Assembly: GCA_019058245.1 (NCBI GenBank)
Contig: JAHPZJ010000025.1
Coordinates: 28,408-92,407, forward strand
Source of the DNA: Promethearchaeota archaeon
Lineage (GTDB): Archaea > Asgardarchaeota > Lokiarchaeia > Sigyniarchaeales > SOKP01
Length of the DNA: 64,000 nt
Reading direction: 5' to 3'
Shown: positions 10,846 to 20,897 of the stretch, piece by piece
How positions within the stretch are numbered: the stretch's first letter is position 1
Layout of the letters: every line of letters begins with the position of its first letter
Made by a program: the position numbers and the translations under genes
The notes under the pieces: generated by a model
Told to the model about the DNA's origin: nothing
Database searches by the model: none
What the model saw: only the letters and a program-made list of their open reading frames with translations

Positions 10846-11850
10846 TTATTTTTTCTCATTCCAACGCGGATATGTTCCTCTTTCCATAAAAATTTTATTA
10901 GATTTTACGAGTATTCCAGATTTTGCTTTAAGAATTTGAAAGGCATCCTTTAAAGTATTCCCAAATCCTATTAATTCTTTTTTCAATGTCATAAATGCAA
11001 TTAACATATTTGGTTTTATTCTAGCATCAATATAGCATATACCTGCTGAAGCTAATCCCGCCCCATGACATAAAGCATCAACTGCTGTATCTCTAACATA
11101 TATCTTGGGTAGATGAGAGACCATCTTTTCCATTGGAAATACAATTTTTCTCAAATAGTAATCATTGCCCTCTGTATGATAAATTGTTAGAGCATCTTTT
11201 AAATTTTGTAGGGTTATCAAATTAACATTTTCTTTAAAATCTCCTACTCTCGTTCTTCTGAGTTCAAGCATATGAGCTCCTGAACAAAGAGCTTCTCCTA
11301 AGTCAAAACAATATTTTCTTATATAAGTTCCTGCTTCACACCCAACTCTAAACAATATATGACTATGATCAACATCAATAACTTCACTATAATATATTTC
11401 TCTTATTCTTAATTTTCGAACTACAGATGACTTTATTGGAGGTCTTTGATATATCTTGCCAGTGAATAATTTGAATATTTTTTCTATTCTTTTTCTTTTT
11501 TCTGGAGAGTGTAAATACATAACTCCTACATATTCTTTTCCAGCATTTAATAGTGCTGATAATACTCTCGTTGCTTTTCCAAGAGCACAAGGTAACACAC
11601 CAGTTACTTTTGGATCAAGGGTTCCTCCATGACCCGCATTTGAAATTCCCAAAATTTTACGAACCCATGAAACTACCTCGTGACTAGTTGGTCCACTTGG
11701 TTTATCAAGATTTATTACCCCATATTGGAGTAGTGTATCAATACTTCTATTTTTGGGGTCACATCCATAATTTGGATCTGAAATATCTTCGGATTTAATC
11801 AATAATTGTTCTGGTTCGTCAGAAGGTAATTTGAATTCTAAATTTTCCAT
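10846..11850 (-). CDS. cbf5: tRNA/rRNA pseudouridine synthase Cbf5 (TruB family with PUA)
   Basis: INLDKPSGPTSHEVVSWVRKILG..GHGGTLDPKVTGVLP. Confidence 0.95.
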   Translation of the reverse strand: MENLEFKLPSDEPEQLLIKSEDISDPNYGCDPKNRSIDTLLQYGVINLDKPSGPTSHEVVSWVRKILGISNAGHGGTLDPKVTGVLPCALGKATRVLSALLNAGKEYVGVMYLHSPEKRKRIEKIFKLFTGKIYQRPPIKSSVVRKLRIREIYYSEVIDVDHSHILFRVGCEAGTYIRKYCFDLGEALCSGAHMLELRRTRVGDFKENVNLITLQNLKDALTIYHTEGNDYYLRKIVFPMEKMVSHLPKIYVRDTAVDALCHGAGLASAGICYIDARIKPNMLIAFMTLKKELIGFGNTLKDAFQILKAKSGILVKSNKIFMERGTYPRWNEKK

Positions 11851-12092
11851 ACTAATGAGAAGAGAAGGGAATGTTTAATTAATAATAAAAAGAGAGATCT
11901 CATAAACCTTTCCTAATTTAGAATGTTATGGTTATTTCTGTTAAATAAATTAAAATTCAATTAAAAAAAAAAAATTTATGTAGATAATTTATTAGTATTA
12001 AAAATAGTTATAGTGGAATAAGCTGATATATATATGGTCTGTACATTTAAATGAATTATTTACCTTTGGACAATTTAATACCAACGTTAATA

Positions 12093-12926
12093 TCACTCTA
12101 TAGGAAAAAAATCGGGTAAATCTCCTGGCACTTTCAAATTCCATTTAGGTCTTCTTTTTTGAAGAAAAGACATTATTCCTTCACGTGCATCTGATTGCTT
12201 TCCTGTCCAGCTTGAATATCTATGATTTATACTCTCCACCTTATCTATATCTGTCTCGGTAAGGAATTGATAAAGCATTCTCTTTGTAAGAGATGTACTT
12301 ACAGGCGCACTTAATAATATCTCATCAGCTATTTCTCGGGCGGTATCCATTAATTTATCATCAGGTACTACTCGACTAACAAGGCCGTACTCTAAAGATT
12401 CTTGAGCATTTAAGATTCTGCCAGTATACATTAATTCAGCAGCACGACTAATTCCAATTATACGAGGTAAAATCCAGGGACATGAAATCTCAGGTAAATA
12501 ACCACGTCGATTGAATACAATTCCTAAACGTGCACTCTCGGAAGCAATTCTTATATCAAAAGGTAAAATAAATGTGACACCAATCCCAACAGTAGGACCA
12601 TTAATTGCAACTATTACAGGCTTCATCAACGAAAAAAACCGTCTAGTCATACTTCCTTCACGTCTGACCCTTTCATCTCTCTCACGTGACCTATTTGAAC
12701 CATCAAGTGCCGTAGCACCACTCGATAAATCAGCACCAGCACAAAATCCTCTTCCAGCACCAGTTAATATTGTAACCCGTAAATTAGGATCATTTTCAAC
12801 TTTCATAAGTGCATCCCAAACCTCCATCCCCATTTGCCAAGTATAAGCGTTCAAATGTTCTGGTCTGTTTAAAGTGATTGTTGCAACCTCATCTGAGGAT
12901 TGGAAAATTATTTGTTCATATTCCAT
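12093..12926 (-). CDS. Enoyl-CoA hydratase/isomerase family protein
   Basis: GAGRGFCAGADLSSG, AINGPTVGIGVTF. Confidence 0.9.
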   Translation of the reverse strand: MEYEQIIFQSSDEVATITLNRPEHLNAYTWQMGMEVWDALMKVENDPNLRVTILTGAGRGFCAGADLSSGATALDGSNRSRERDERVRREGSMTRRFFSLMKPVIVAINGPTVGIGVTFILPFDIRIASESARLGIVFNRRGYLPEISCPWILPRIIGISRAAELMYTGRILNAQESLEYGLVSRVVPDDKLMDTAREIADEILLSAPVSTSLTKRMLYQFLTETDIDKVESINHRYSSWTGKQSDAREGIMSFLQKRRPKWNLKVPGDLPDFFPIE

Positions 12927-13304
12927 GTTTATAAAAACCTCCTTTTTATCTTTATTTTTTTTAACTAACTAATTTTATTTCCTAAATTATTTAAAGTTTT
13001 AATTCTCATATTGCCCACCCTTTTAAAATAAGTGAAATAAAAAATCTGTGGTAATTATTGTACTAACATTTCTTTACATTATGTTTATTTTTATACTATA
13101 AATCTTAGATATATCTCCTCTTCTTATCATTAAAAATAAATAGTTCCAAAAAAACCAATATCAATAATACAATTGTAATATCATGGAACTAAATATATAT
13201 CTCAAAATTATTTCATTTAATATTGAATGATATATAATAAATCTGCCCTTTTTTTTCGTTTATCTACTTAATGGAAAGGATTTTTTTACCTTTATTTTAG
13301 ATAA

Positions 13305-13342
13305 TAATTTTTTACCTTTTCGTTGCTAAAGGTAAAAAATTA
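13305..13342. repeat. Perfect 15-bp inverted repeat
   Basis: TAATTTTTTACCTTT-(tcgttgct)-AAAGGTAAAAAATTA; another TTTTTTACCTTT at ~13282. Confidence 0.85.
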
Positions 13343-13519
13343 GTTTCCTCTCTGCAGAGAATCAATTGATCAGTATTATTAAACCAAAAACCTTAGATCA
13401 TATTCTTAAATATTGTTAACTCTTATATTAAAATTCAGGAAATCTTTAGAAAGAGGATTTTGGGATATGATAAAATTTGAAGGACACAATATCTATATAT
13501 AACGTATATACCTGAATAA

Positions 13520-13623
13520 CGGGCTATAGGGGAATTGAACCCCCGACCTTTCTTTTTAAGGGAGAACTTCCCATAAATGTCAGGTTAAAAGCCTGCTGCG
13601 CTACCTGCCTGCGCCAATAGCCC
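13520..13623 (-). tRNA. tRNA-Lys(UUU) with ~30-nt non-canonical intron
   Basis: Acceptor GGGCTAT/ATAGCCC, D-stem GCGC/GCGC, anticodon loop CTTTTAA, T-arm GGGGGTTCAATTCCCCT; 30 nt too long between anticodon arm and variable loop; discriminator G. Confidence 0.85.
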
Positions 13624-13748
13624 ATAAAGATTTTCATTTATAATTAGGTGTGAATTGCATAAGAATAAATCCATTATAATATAAAAATTTTATTTAAATG
13701 AGTATCTTTCCTTTAAATTTTAAATAGCATATAGAAATATATCAAAAA

Positions 13749-14774
13749 TTAACCCTTTTCTCTAAAGTGTTCGAATCCATGACTCTTAATTTCTTTTCTC
13801 TCACTTTCCTTAATAATAAAGATATTTTCCTCGGAAATAATCTTTCCAATTCTAAAAAGATGCCCATTTTTCGATTGAATTTCGTTTTGAGCCTTGTTAA
13901 GATCTTTAGGATCTAAAGTAAATATATGAATAAATTCTTCACCCCCATTAAGAACTAACTCTTCTAAAGAAACATTGAATTCATTGGAATATTGAACTGC
14001 TTCCTTATCAATTAAATTTTCGTTAAAATCCAGTTCAAATCCTATATTTGGATTTGAAAGCATCAAATCCTCTAATGATTTTGATAATCCATCAGAAGAA
14101 TCTATGCTTGAAGTTGCTAAATTTCTTTCTGATAGTATAAAGGCTTCAATTCCAGTGAGCTCAGGTTTTAAAATACTCATTATGGATCTCTTATATTTTG
14201 GAAAATCATGTAGATCTCCCTTTTTATTTATAAGGATATCGAATCCTACTCCTGTTAAACCAAATTTATTATTAGCTATTAAAATATCTCCAACTTTTAT
14301 TCCTTTTCTGTAAATAATAGAGGAAGGTTTTTTAAAACCAAATACCGTTGGATTTATTATTAATTCTTTAGTTTCATTAAGATCTCCACCAATATAATCC
14401 ATATCGAATTTCATACAACTATCAATAACGCCATTTAAGACATCTACAAATTCAGTCTTTTTAAGTTCCTTCGGTAAACCAAATGAAATAATTATACCTC
14501 TAGGTTTTACACCTTTAACTAATAAATCACTGATATTCATTAAAACTGATTTTTTTCCAATTTGATAAGAACTCATTAAAGATGGTACATCTGTAGTAGA
14601 TACAAGCATATCAGAATTAAAAATAATATTCCCATCAAATTTTTTTCCTTTAAATTCAAAGAAAAAAGAATCATCCTTTAAAAGTTCTTTTCCAGTTTTT
14701 TTTAAAACTAAATCTTCTATGATTTCTATTAACTTTTTTTCCCCTAAATCCCCTATCTGAAGATTATTTTTCAT
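13749..14774 (-). CDS. thiL: Thiamine-monophosphate kinase
   Basis: DDSFFF, VSTTDVP, NISDLLVKGVKPRG, GGDLN, SSIDSSDGLSKSL, LNGGEEF. Confidence 0.85.
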   Translation of the reverse strand: MKNNLQIGDLGEKKLIEIIEDLVLKKTGKELLKDDSFFFEFKGKKFDGNIIFNSDMLVSTTDVPSLMSSYQIGKKSVLMNISDLLVKGVKPRGIIISFGLPKELKKTEFVDVLNGVIDSCMKFDMDYIGGDLNETKELIINPTVFGFKKPSSIIYRKGIKVGDILIANNKFGLTGVGFDILINKKGDLHDFPKYKRSIMSILKPELTGIEAFILSERNLATSSIDSSDGLSKSLEDLMLSNPNIGFELDFNENLIDKEAVQYSNEFNVSLEELVLNGGEEFIHIFTLDPKDLNKAQNEIQSKNGHLFRIGKIISEENIFIIKESERKEIKSHGFEHFREKG

Positions 14775-14842
14775 TAGATAAAATTTAAAATTTTATTACT
14801 ATTATGATTTTTGATTAGAATCGCATTATTAAAAATTTCTTT

Positions 14843-14943
14843 GCCTCTGTGGCTTAGTGGTATAGCAACATTTCATATCATTTCGATAAAAAGGTTAAAG
14901 ATTCGTAATCTGTAGATCGGGGGTTCAATTCCCCCCAGAGGCT
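14843..14943 (+). tRNA. tRNA-Thr(CGU) with 29-nt intron in the anticodon stem (29/30)
   Basis: Acceptor GCCTCTG/CAGAGGC, T-arm GGGGGTTCAATTCCCCC; removing 14871-14899 gives ACAGA-TTCGTAA-TCTGT; discriminator T. Confidence 0.9.
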
Positions 14944-14947
14944 TAAA

Positions 14948-15961
14948 TTATACTTCTTCTGTAAAAACATATCGCTTTATCATTTGCAATGCCAGCATTT
15001 TAAATGCATCATTAATATTTTCTCCTGTTTTAGCAGATGTTTCAATATAGGAAAGATTTAATTTTTCTGCAAGGGATTCTCCTTCATTAGATGAAACAAC
15101 ACGGTTATCTTCCAAATCTATTTTGTTTCCAACGAGAATAAGTGATATTGATGATGAAGTACTTCTAATTTCTTTAAACCAATTTTCTAAACTTTCAAAT
15201 GTATCTTTGCGAGTTACATCATATACTAAAATTCCAGCTTCCGCATTTGAGAGGTAAGTTTGTCTCACACGCTTGAATTGTGCTTGGCCTGCCAAATCCC
15301 AAATAACAAAGCGAACTTTTGATTCTAATCCTTGAAAATCACATTCCTTTTTCATTATAGATGTTCCAATTGTAGATTTGTAGTCAGTTTGAAACGAATC
15401 TTCAACAAAACGATGAACCATGCTTGTTTTTCCTACTCCTCCTTCACCACCAAGGATGAGTTTAAATGCATATTCTCCTGATTGTACCTTTATTTTTTGA
15501 AGTGTGTCTAATTTTCTTTCAATATTTTTGGTTTCTTTTTCAGTGACTAATTTTGGTATTACAGGACTCACTGTTCTCCCATCAAATATTCTCGCAATTT
15601 TCTCAGCAGCTAGATAGGCATAAGGAAAAACAGGATCCACCATTGCAACTGATGTTAAGACTGTTACAAAAATCGCTTCGGGTCCAGCTTCGCAGAAAAT
15701 GAATCTTTGATCTTCAGTGTCAAAAGTTCCTGTTCCAAAAGAACCTGAACTAAATTCTTCGGTGATTCTAGTTAAAACAGGTTCTACTAAGGCACTAACT
15801 CCACCTATAACATCTTCCTCTACCTCAGTATCTTCAGCCCCTTTTAAAGCAGACATTACTAAACCTTCTCTATTCACTATAAGAGTAGCGATCAAATTTT
15901 CTCCAATTTCCTGCTTATACCATTTAAGCAATGCTTCAAGTTTTTTTCTATCGACTGACAT
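14948..15961 (-). CDS. Roadblock/LC7 domain fused to Ras/Rab-like small GTPase
   Basis: N-terminal Roadblock-like domain; G1 GGEGGVGKTS, G3 WDLAGQ, G4 NKID, G5 ETSAK. Confidence 0.88.
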   Translation of the reverse strand: MSVDRKKLEALLKWYKQEIGENLIATLIVNREGLVMSALKGAEDTEVEEDVIGGVSALVEPVLTRITEEFSSGSFGTGTFDTEDQRFIFCEAGPEAIFVTVLTSVAMVDPVFPYAYLAAEKIARIFDGRTVSPVIPKLVTEKETKNIERKLDTLQKIKVQSGEYAFKLILGGEGGVGKTSMVHRFVEDSFQTDYKSTIGTSIMKKECDFQGLESKVRFVIWDLAGQAQFKRVRQTYLSNAEAGILVYDVTRKDTFESLENWFKEIRSTSSSISLILVGNKIDLEDNRVVSSNEGESLAEKLNLSYIETSAKTGENINDAFKMLALQMIKRYVFTEEV

Positions 15962-16784
15962 GGATTCGATAACCTTTCTTATTTCTATGCAAGTGTAATA
16001 CAAAATAACCTAAATATATTTTTATATAATAGGTTTGTTATTAAAATTTATAGAAAAAGATAAGTCTCAAGAAAACACGAATTAAAAGTTCAATATGAAT
16101 TAGGAAATTTAAATCTCTTCTTTTTATAATTAAAATTTTTTTAAGATAAATTTCATTCCAATCTTCTTTCTTATAACGCTATTAAAGACATTGAATATAA
16201 TTATATTCCTAAATACTCTTTTTTTTTTAACATACTGAATATTATTCGGTTTAATATCAAAACATTTAAATATTATATCTAATATTATCTAATTAGTGAA
16301 TCTAGTTCGTTTGAAGAGGTTTTAAATATTTATTTACCCGATATAAAGAATAGCAAAGATGAAGAAGAATCTGTAAAATCTTTCATAGATTTCAATAAAA
16401 AGGATAAAATTTTATATGATAATCTATATATCGGAGTCTTTAAAATAGTTATCAAATTTCCAATAGAAAATAAAGACAAATTTCTAACTCAAATTAGAAT
16501 TGAAAGATTTTCATTAATGAATGATATTTTTTTAACCTCCTATTAATATTATCATTTTTTCCTTGTTTGAATTATTTCTTAATTTCAACTTGTATAATAT
16601 TCCAGCTGAAAAACAAAAACTTACATATCATTATATCATTATATATTAAATTGATATAATTAGAAAGATTGAATGATACACTCAGGATTTAAATGATAGT
16701 AAAATTTTAAAATAGTAAAAATTTCTATTTATCAATTAACCTTTCTAATAGAATCATTATAAGAGGGAAATATTAAAGGAACAA

Positions 16785-16991
16785 GCAGGGGTAGCCAAGA
16801 TTCTAGAATATATCATCTAGAACTCTACTAGATTGCCTCTATTAGACTAGAATGGAAATTTGGTCTACGGTGCTAGAATATTACGTGATTATACGTCTAT
16901 GGTGAGACTGAGGCTCTAGTGACATAGGTCTTCGTGGGTTCGAAAATCGACGTAAGTTATACGAATTCGATAGAAAATCCCACCTCCTGCA
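16785..16991 (+). tRNA. tRNA-Leu(GAG) with three introns
   Basis: Acceptor GCAGGGG/CTCCTGC + A; D-stem GCC/GGT split by ~61 nt; stem CTA|GA with loop CTGAGGC and TCTAG split by ~30 nt; T-arm GTGGG TTCGAA|T CCCAC split by ~33 nt. Confidence 0.85.
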
Positions 16992-17137
16992 TCTAATAAT
17001 AAATCAGCCATTTAATCAAAATATCTATTTAATTTTTCATTCAAATAAAGTTCAAAATTATTTTCAATTATTAAGTGATAAATGTAATAAATATTCGATA
17101 GAAAACGTAAATAGGTAATTAAAAATTGGCACTCAAA

Positions 17138-20100
17138 TTAAAAAAAATCAGCTAATTTATGCTGCTTTAATTTAGGATTATTTGTCAAACTTTCTACATA
17201 TTCCTCTATTAGTTCCATCCTTTGTTTTGTATAATCATCTAAATTAAAACTTTTGCATAAATCTTTGGCACGAGGTATATATTTTTCAATCCCTCCACGA
17301 TTAACTGTTAATATTACTCGATTACCACATTTAGGACATTTTCCCCCATTCGAAATCGGAGGTCGTCTATATTTTTCATTACATTTAACGCATCGAAATT
17401 TTTGAACTGAGAATTTTCTTAAATTTCCCAGTATATCAGGATTAAAATGAGTGGTTAATATCTTTTCTGCTACATTTTTTGCGTCCACAGCTTTTATAAT
17501 TCTTGCTAGGTGAAGTTGAGCATTAATTTTATCATCCATTGTCTCATATGTTTTATAAGCAGAAGTTATTGGTCCCTCATTTATATTATCGGTAGGTATA
17601 TTATACCAAATATTTTCATATTGATTGGGTGTTCCTAAATGGCTTTTCACTAACTTCATTAGCTTTTCAATTTCAGAAGGAGAACAGTATCTTTCTGTAG
17701 CCTTATAAAATTCTAATGGATATTTTTGTAAAGTATCTATATTATGTGCTTCGATGTCTATCTCATTAGGGTCAATCTTTGTACCAATTACCAAAGTAGC
17801 ATCCATTCTACCACCAATTTTACTTGGAAGATAATGTCTTGAAAAATTCAATAAAGGATCTAAGAGTAGCATTACTCCATCTTCATCACCGTCGCAATTT
17901 CTTCTCTTTGCAGCATGCCAAAAAGGATGGGCATAAATAGATCGAGCTGGGGTAGATCCTATTATTCTACCTATTATTCCCGCACTAGTATGTGGTGCTA
18001 GACCTACAACTAGATGTCCAATTAAATTATCTCTAGCTATTATATTGTAGAAAGGTTCCATATGATAAAATAGTGTTAATTCATCATCCAGAAAATTAGC
18101 TACTTTAACAAAATATTCTGCGCAATCATCGGAAAGGATTATATCTTGTACTTTCAATTCTAAAATCTGATTATCATCTATGAGAGGATTTCCTTTAATA
18201 TCATTTCCATATCCTAAATCTTTTAGGGTGTCAATGGACGTTCCGATTTCTTTAGGTGTAAAATGAGTTAAAGGTATATCAGTAGCATCGTATCTTATTT
18301 CTGCTGTTTTGTAAACTAGTACATCATTTTTTGCCCTTAAAATACCTTTTTCAATAGGCTCAGGAACTTTATACTCATTTGTTAATCCAATTATTCCCTT
18401 TAATTTCTTGGGTAATTGAATTTTAAGTTTTTCTAAAACTTGACTAATATATTCCTTTATATTAAATTTTGCCTCACTAGATGTTTCCAGCCGATTGTTG
18501 CATTTTGGACAAGTAATTTCATAAGTAGGGTATAGCGTCTTACAATGTGAACATATTTTTTGTAATTCAGTATGCATTCCACAATTAGGACAAATATTAA
18601 AAATACTTGATCTTCCACAATTTAAACATTTTTTTCTGCATACATCAATTCTAATTTTACCCGTTTCAAAAACATTTTTTTTACTACTAATATTAAACGA
18701 ATTCTTTTTTTTGGATTCTGTTTCATTATCACCTTTTTTTTTACCAGTGTATTCTATTGCCTTTTCAAATAATCTTGTACTCCCAACAACATTACTCAAA
18801 GGAAAAAGGGCATGAACACCTTTCATACTTTTTTTCTCTGCCTTTTCAGGTCGTCCCATTCTCGATCCCATAAAATATGGGGCCTTATTTTTAATTTTAA
18901 TCAATGAAATCTTATTAAAATAAGAAAATACATTATCCTCACTTTCTATTTCCTTACATTTTTTATCATTTAAATTAAAAATAGTTTTATATATGAAATT
19001 CATACTTTCACTAAAAACTATTTTACTATTTTTTATTTTATGAGGAATAAATGCTTTTTCCAGAATTTTTTTAATCGATTCCTCATTTTTTAAAACAATT
19101 AGTTGTTCTGATTCAGAAAAATTCTTTATAAATTCTGTTCGTAATGTAATTAACTCTGTAACTGTCAAATTTCCCCAGAAATCTAGATAAAAAGGATGTA
19201 AGGGAATATCATATTTTTTCGAAATCTGGACAGCTTCTTGCGCTGTAGGAATCACTTTAAAAGGATTTTTAATAAAATTTTTTAACCTCTCATCAACATC
19301 TCCTTCATTTTTAAGAGAATTTTCCAATTCTAGTGCCCACCATTCTTCAACATACCCAGAAGGTATTAATATATGATTATTTTCGGTAAATTCTCCATAA
19401 CCAAATAGTATATCACCTAAAAATAATACTTCTTCAATTTCTGAAAAAAAAGTCTTGGCCTTTTTAACACTTGAGATTTTTATTACATTCCCATTTTTCA
19501 GTTTTACAATTGGACCAGCAATATTATTAACTGGACATATACTAGTACTTTTACCCGGACGTTCAATTCTCAACTGTGTGCCAATTGCAACAAAATCATC
19601 TAATAATGCCATCGTAGCAGGATGCATTCCGCCTGCAGCTAAACCAGTATTTCTAGATCGCCCATATCTTATCCTATGACCCCCTATTTTTGAGGGATGA
19701 CTAAAAACAGGGCGTCCTGCGATAATATCTGCAATATATTTCGAGTTTGGTGTGATTTTTAATTCTATTCGTTCCTCATTTTGCTTTCTTTTTTCTTTCG
19801 GTTCTTGATGTTGAGCAATTTTCTTTAAATCTGCCAACCAATCCCAACCTTCTAAGTTCATAGCTTTAGCTATCTTTAGTAACTTTGGTGCCTTAAGTAA
19901 AATGCCATCATTTAAAACTAAGCAAGCACCACCTCTTATTTTATTTGTTTCAATCCTAGGTAAATCTCTAAAAGCTGAAACCTCTTCATCCTCAGTTGAA
20001 TCACCATTTATTTCCACAGGTAAATTGCTGACAGCATATCGAATCTCTTTAGTAGATGAAGGGTATTGCAAATGCACTCTTCTATCATATAATTTTACCT

Positions 20101-20659
20101 CTTCAACGTATCGACCAATTTCCCCATCAGTTGCTTTATATTTAGGAAGATTTGATTTTTTTCTTACATAATCTGCAATTAATACACATAAAGCCGTAGT
20201 AGTACCTCCTGCAGCTCGAATGGGGCCCGCAAAGTATAATGATAAATATTTTTTTCCTAAATTATCTTCTCGAATTAAAATTTTAGAAATACCTTCTAGT
20301 GGTGCACTTACAACCCCCATAGTTTTAATTGCTAAACCTACTCTAATAGCTCTATCCACTCGCGCCTCTAATGTATCAATACTTCCAATTTTTCTATCTA
20401 AAATATCAGTAACTACTTTAAAAATTAGTTCATCTTCAGTTAAGTCCTTCTTTTTTAACTCCCTTATTAATTCTGCCACTCCTTTTGGCCCTACCAATTT
20501 CTCTACCCTTCCTGCTAAATCTTTTGCTTGAGGGGATTCCACTTCTAATTCAGGATCTAATCCTTTTTGTCGTGCTCTTTCTGCAATTGAATAGCACTTA
20601 TCTACTTGTTTTTGAATTTGATTAAAGTATAATTCCATCGTTTTGCTCATATCATGCAA
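17138..20659 (-). CDS. polC: DNA polymerase D large subunit DP2
   Basis: FAGPIRAAGGTTTALCVLIADYVR, HPFWHAAKRRNCDGDEDGVMLLLD, zinc-finger pairs. Confidence 0.96.
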   Translation of the reverse strand: MHDMSKTMELYFNQIQKQVDKCYSIAERARQKGLDPELEVESPQAKDLAGRVEKLVGPKGVAELIRELKKKDLTEDELIFKVVTDILDRKIGSIDTLEARVDRAIRVGLAIKTMGVVSAPLEGISKILIREDNLGKKYLSLYFAGPIRAAGGTTTALCVLIADYVRKKSNLPKYKATDGEIGRYVEEVKLYDRRVHLQYPSSTKEIRYAVSNLPVEINGDSTEDEEVSAFRDLPRIETNKIRGGACLVLNDGILLKAPKLLKIAKAMNLEGWDWLADLKKIAQHQEPKEKRKQNEERIELKITPNSKYIADIIAGRPVFSHPSKIGGHRIRYGRSRNTGLAAGGMHPATMALLDDFVAIGTQLRIERPGKSTSICPVNNIAGPIVKLKNGNVIKISSVKKAKTFFSEIEEVLFLGDILFGYGEFTENNHILIPSGYVEEWWALELENSLKNEGDVDERLKNFIKNPFKVIPTAQEAVQISKKYDIPLHPFYLDFWGNLTVTELITLRTEFIKNFSESEQLIVLKNEESIKKILEKAFIPHKIKNSKIVFSESMNFIYKTIFNLNDKKCKEIESEDNVFSYFNKISLIKIKNKAPYFMGSRMGRPEKAEKKSMKGVHALFPLSNVVGSTRLFEKAIEYTGKKKGDNETESKKKNSFNISSKKNVFETGKIRIDVCRKKCLNCGRSSIFNICPNCGMHTELQKICSHCKTLYPTYEITCPKCNNRLETSSEAKFNIKEYISQVLEKLKIQLPKKLKGIIGLTNEYKVPEPIEKGILRAKNDVLVYKTAEIRYDATDIPLTHFTPKEIGTSIDTLKDLGYGNDIKGNPLIDDNQILELKVQDIILSDDCAEYFVKVANFLDDELTLFYHMEPFYNIIARDNLIGHLVVGLAPHTSAGIIGRIIGSTPARSIYAHPFWHAAKRRNCDGDEDGVMLLLDPLLNFSRHYLPSKIGGRMDATLVIGTKIDPNEIDIEAHNIDTLQKYPLEFYKATERYCSPSEIEKLMKLVKSHLGTPNQYENIWYNIPTDNINEGPITSAYKTYETMDDKINAQLHLARIIKAVDAKNVAEKILTTHFNPDILGNLRKFSVQKFRCVKCNEKYRRPPISNGGKCPKCGNRVILTVNRGGIEKYIPRAKDLCKSFNLDDYTKQRMELIEEYVESLTNNPKLKQHKLADFF

Positions 20660-20897
20660 AGAAATTTCACCTTTTGAACTTGAGAAGAATTAAAATAATG
20701 ACGCTTTGAGTTAATATACTTATTTTCTGATTAAAATTAAATTGAATTATTAATCAGCTATTTTATTAATAAATTTTAAGAGAATGCTAATTTTCTACAG
20801 TGTCTTCATATAAATAAAAAATGTTTTTTTGTTAATAATAAATGATTTAATTTAATTTTTCAATACTTATTATAATTGCATTTCAGATGGTAGGATA

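Noticed and set aside
11387-11590. 67-aa minus-strand ORF in cbf5
   Set aside because: Out-of-frame within cbf5.
8227-12846. Plus-strand ORFs inside rpoB and the enoyl-CoA hydratase gene (8227-8421, 8924-9121, 12511-12846)
   Set aside because: Antisense to strongly conserved genes with no recognisable protein features.
19455-20531. Plus-strand ORFs antisense to DP2
   Set aside because: Shadow ORFs of a conserved polymerase gene.
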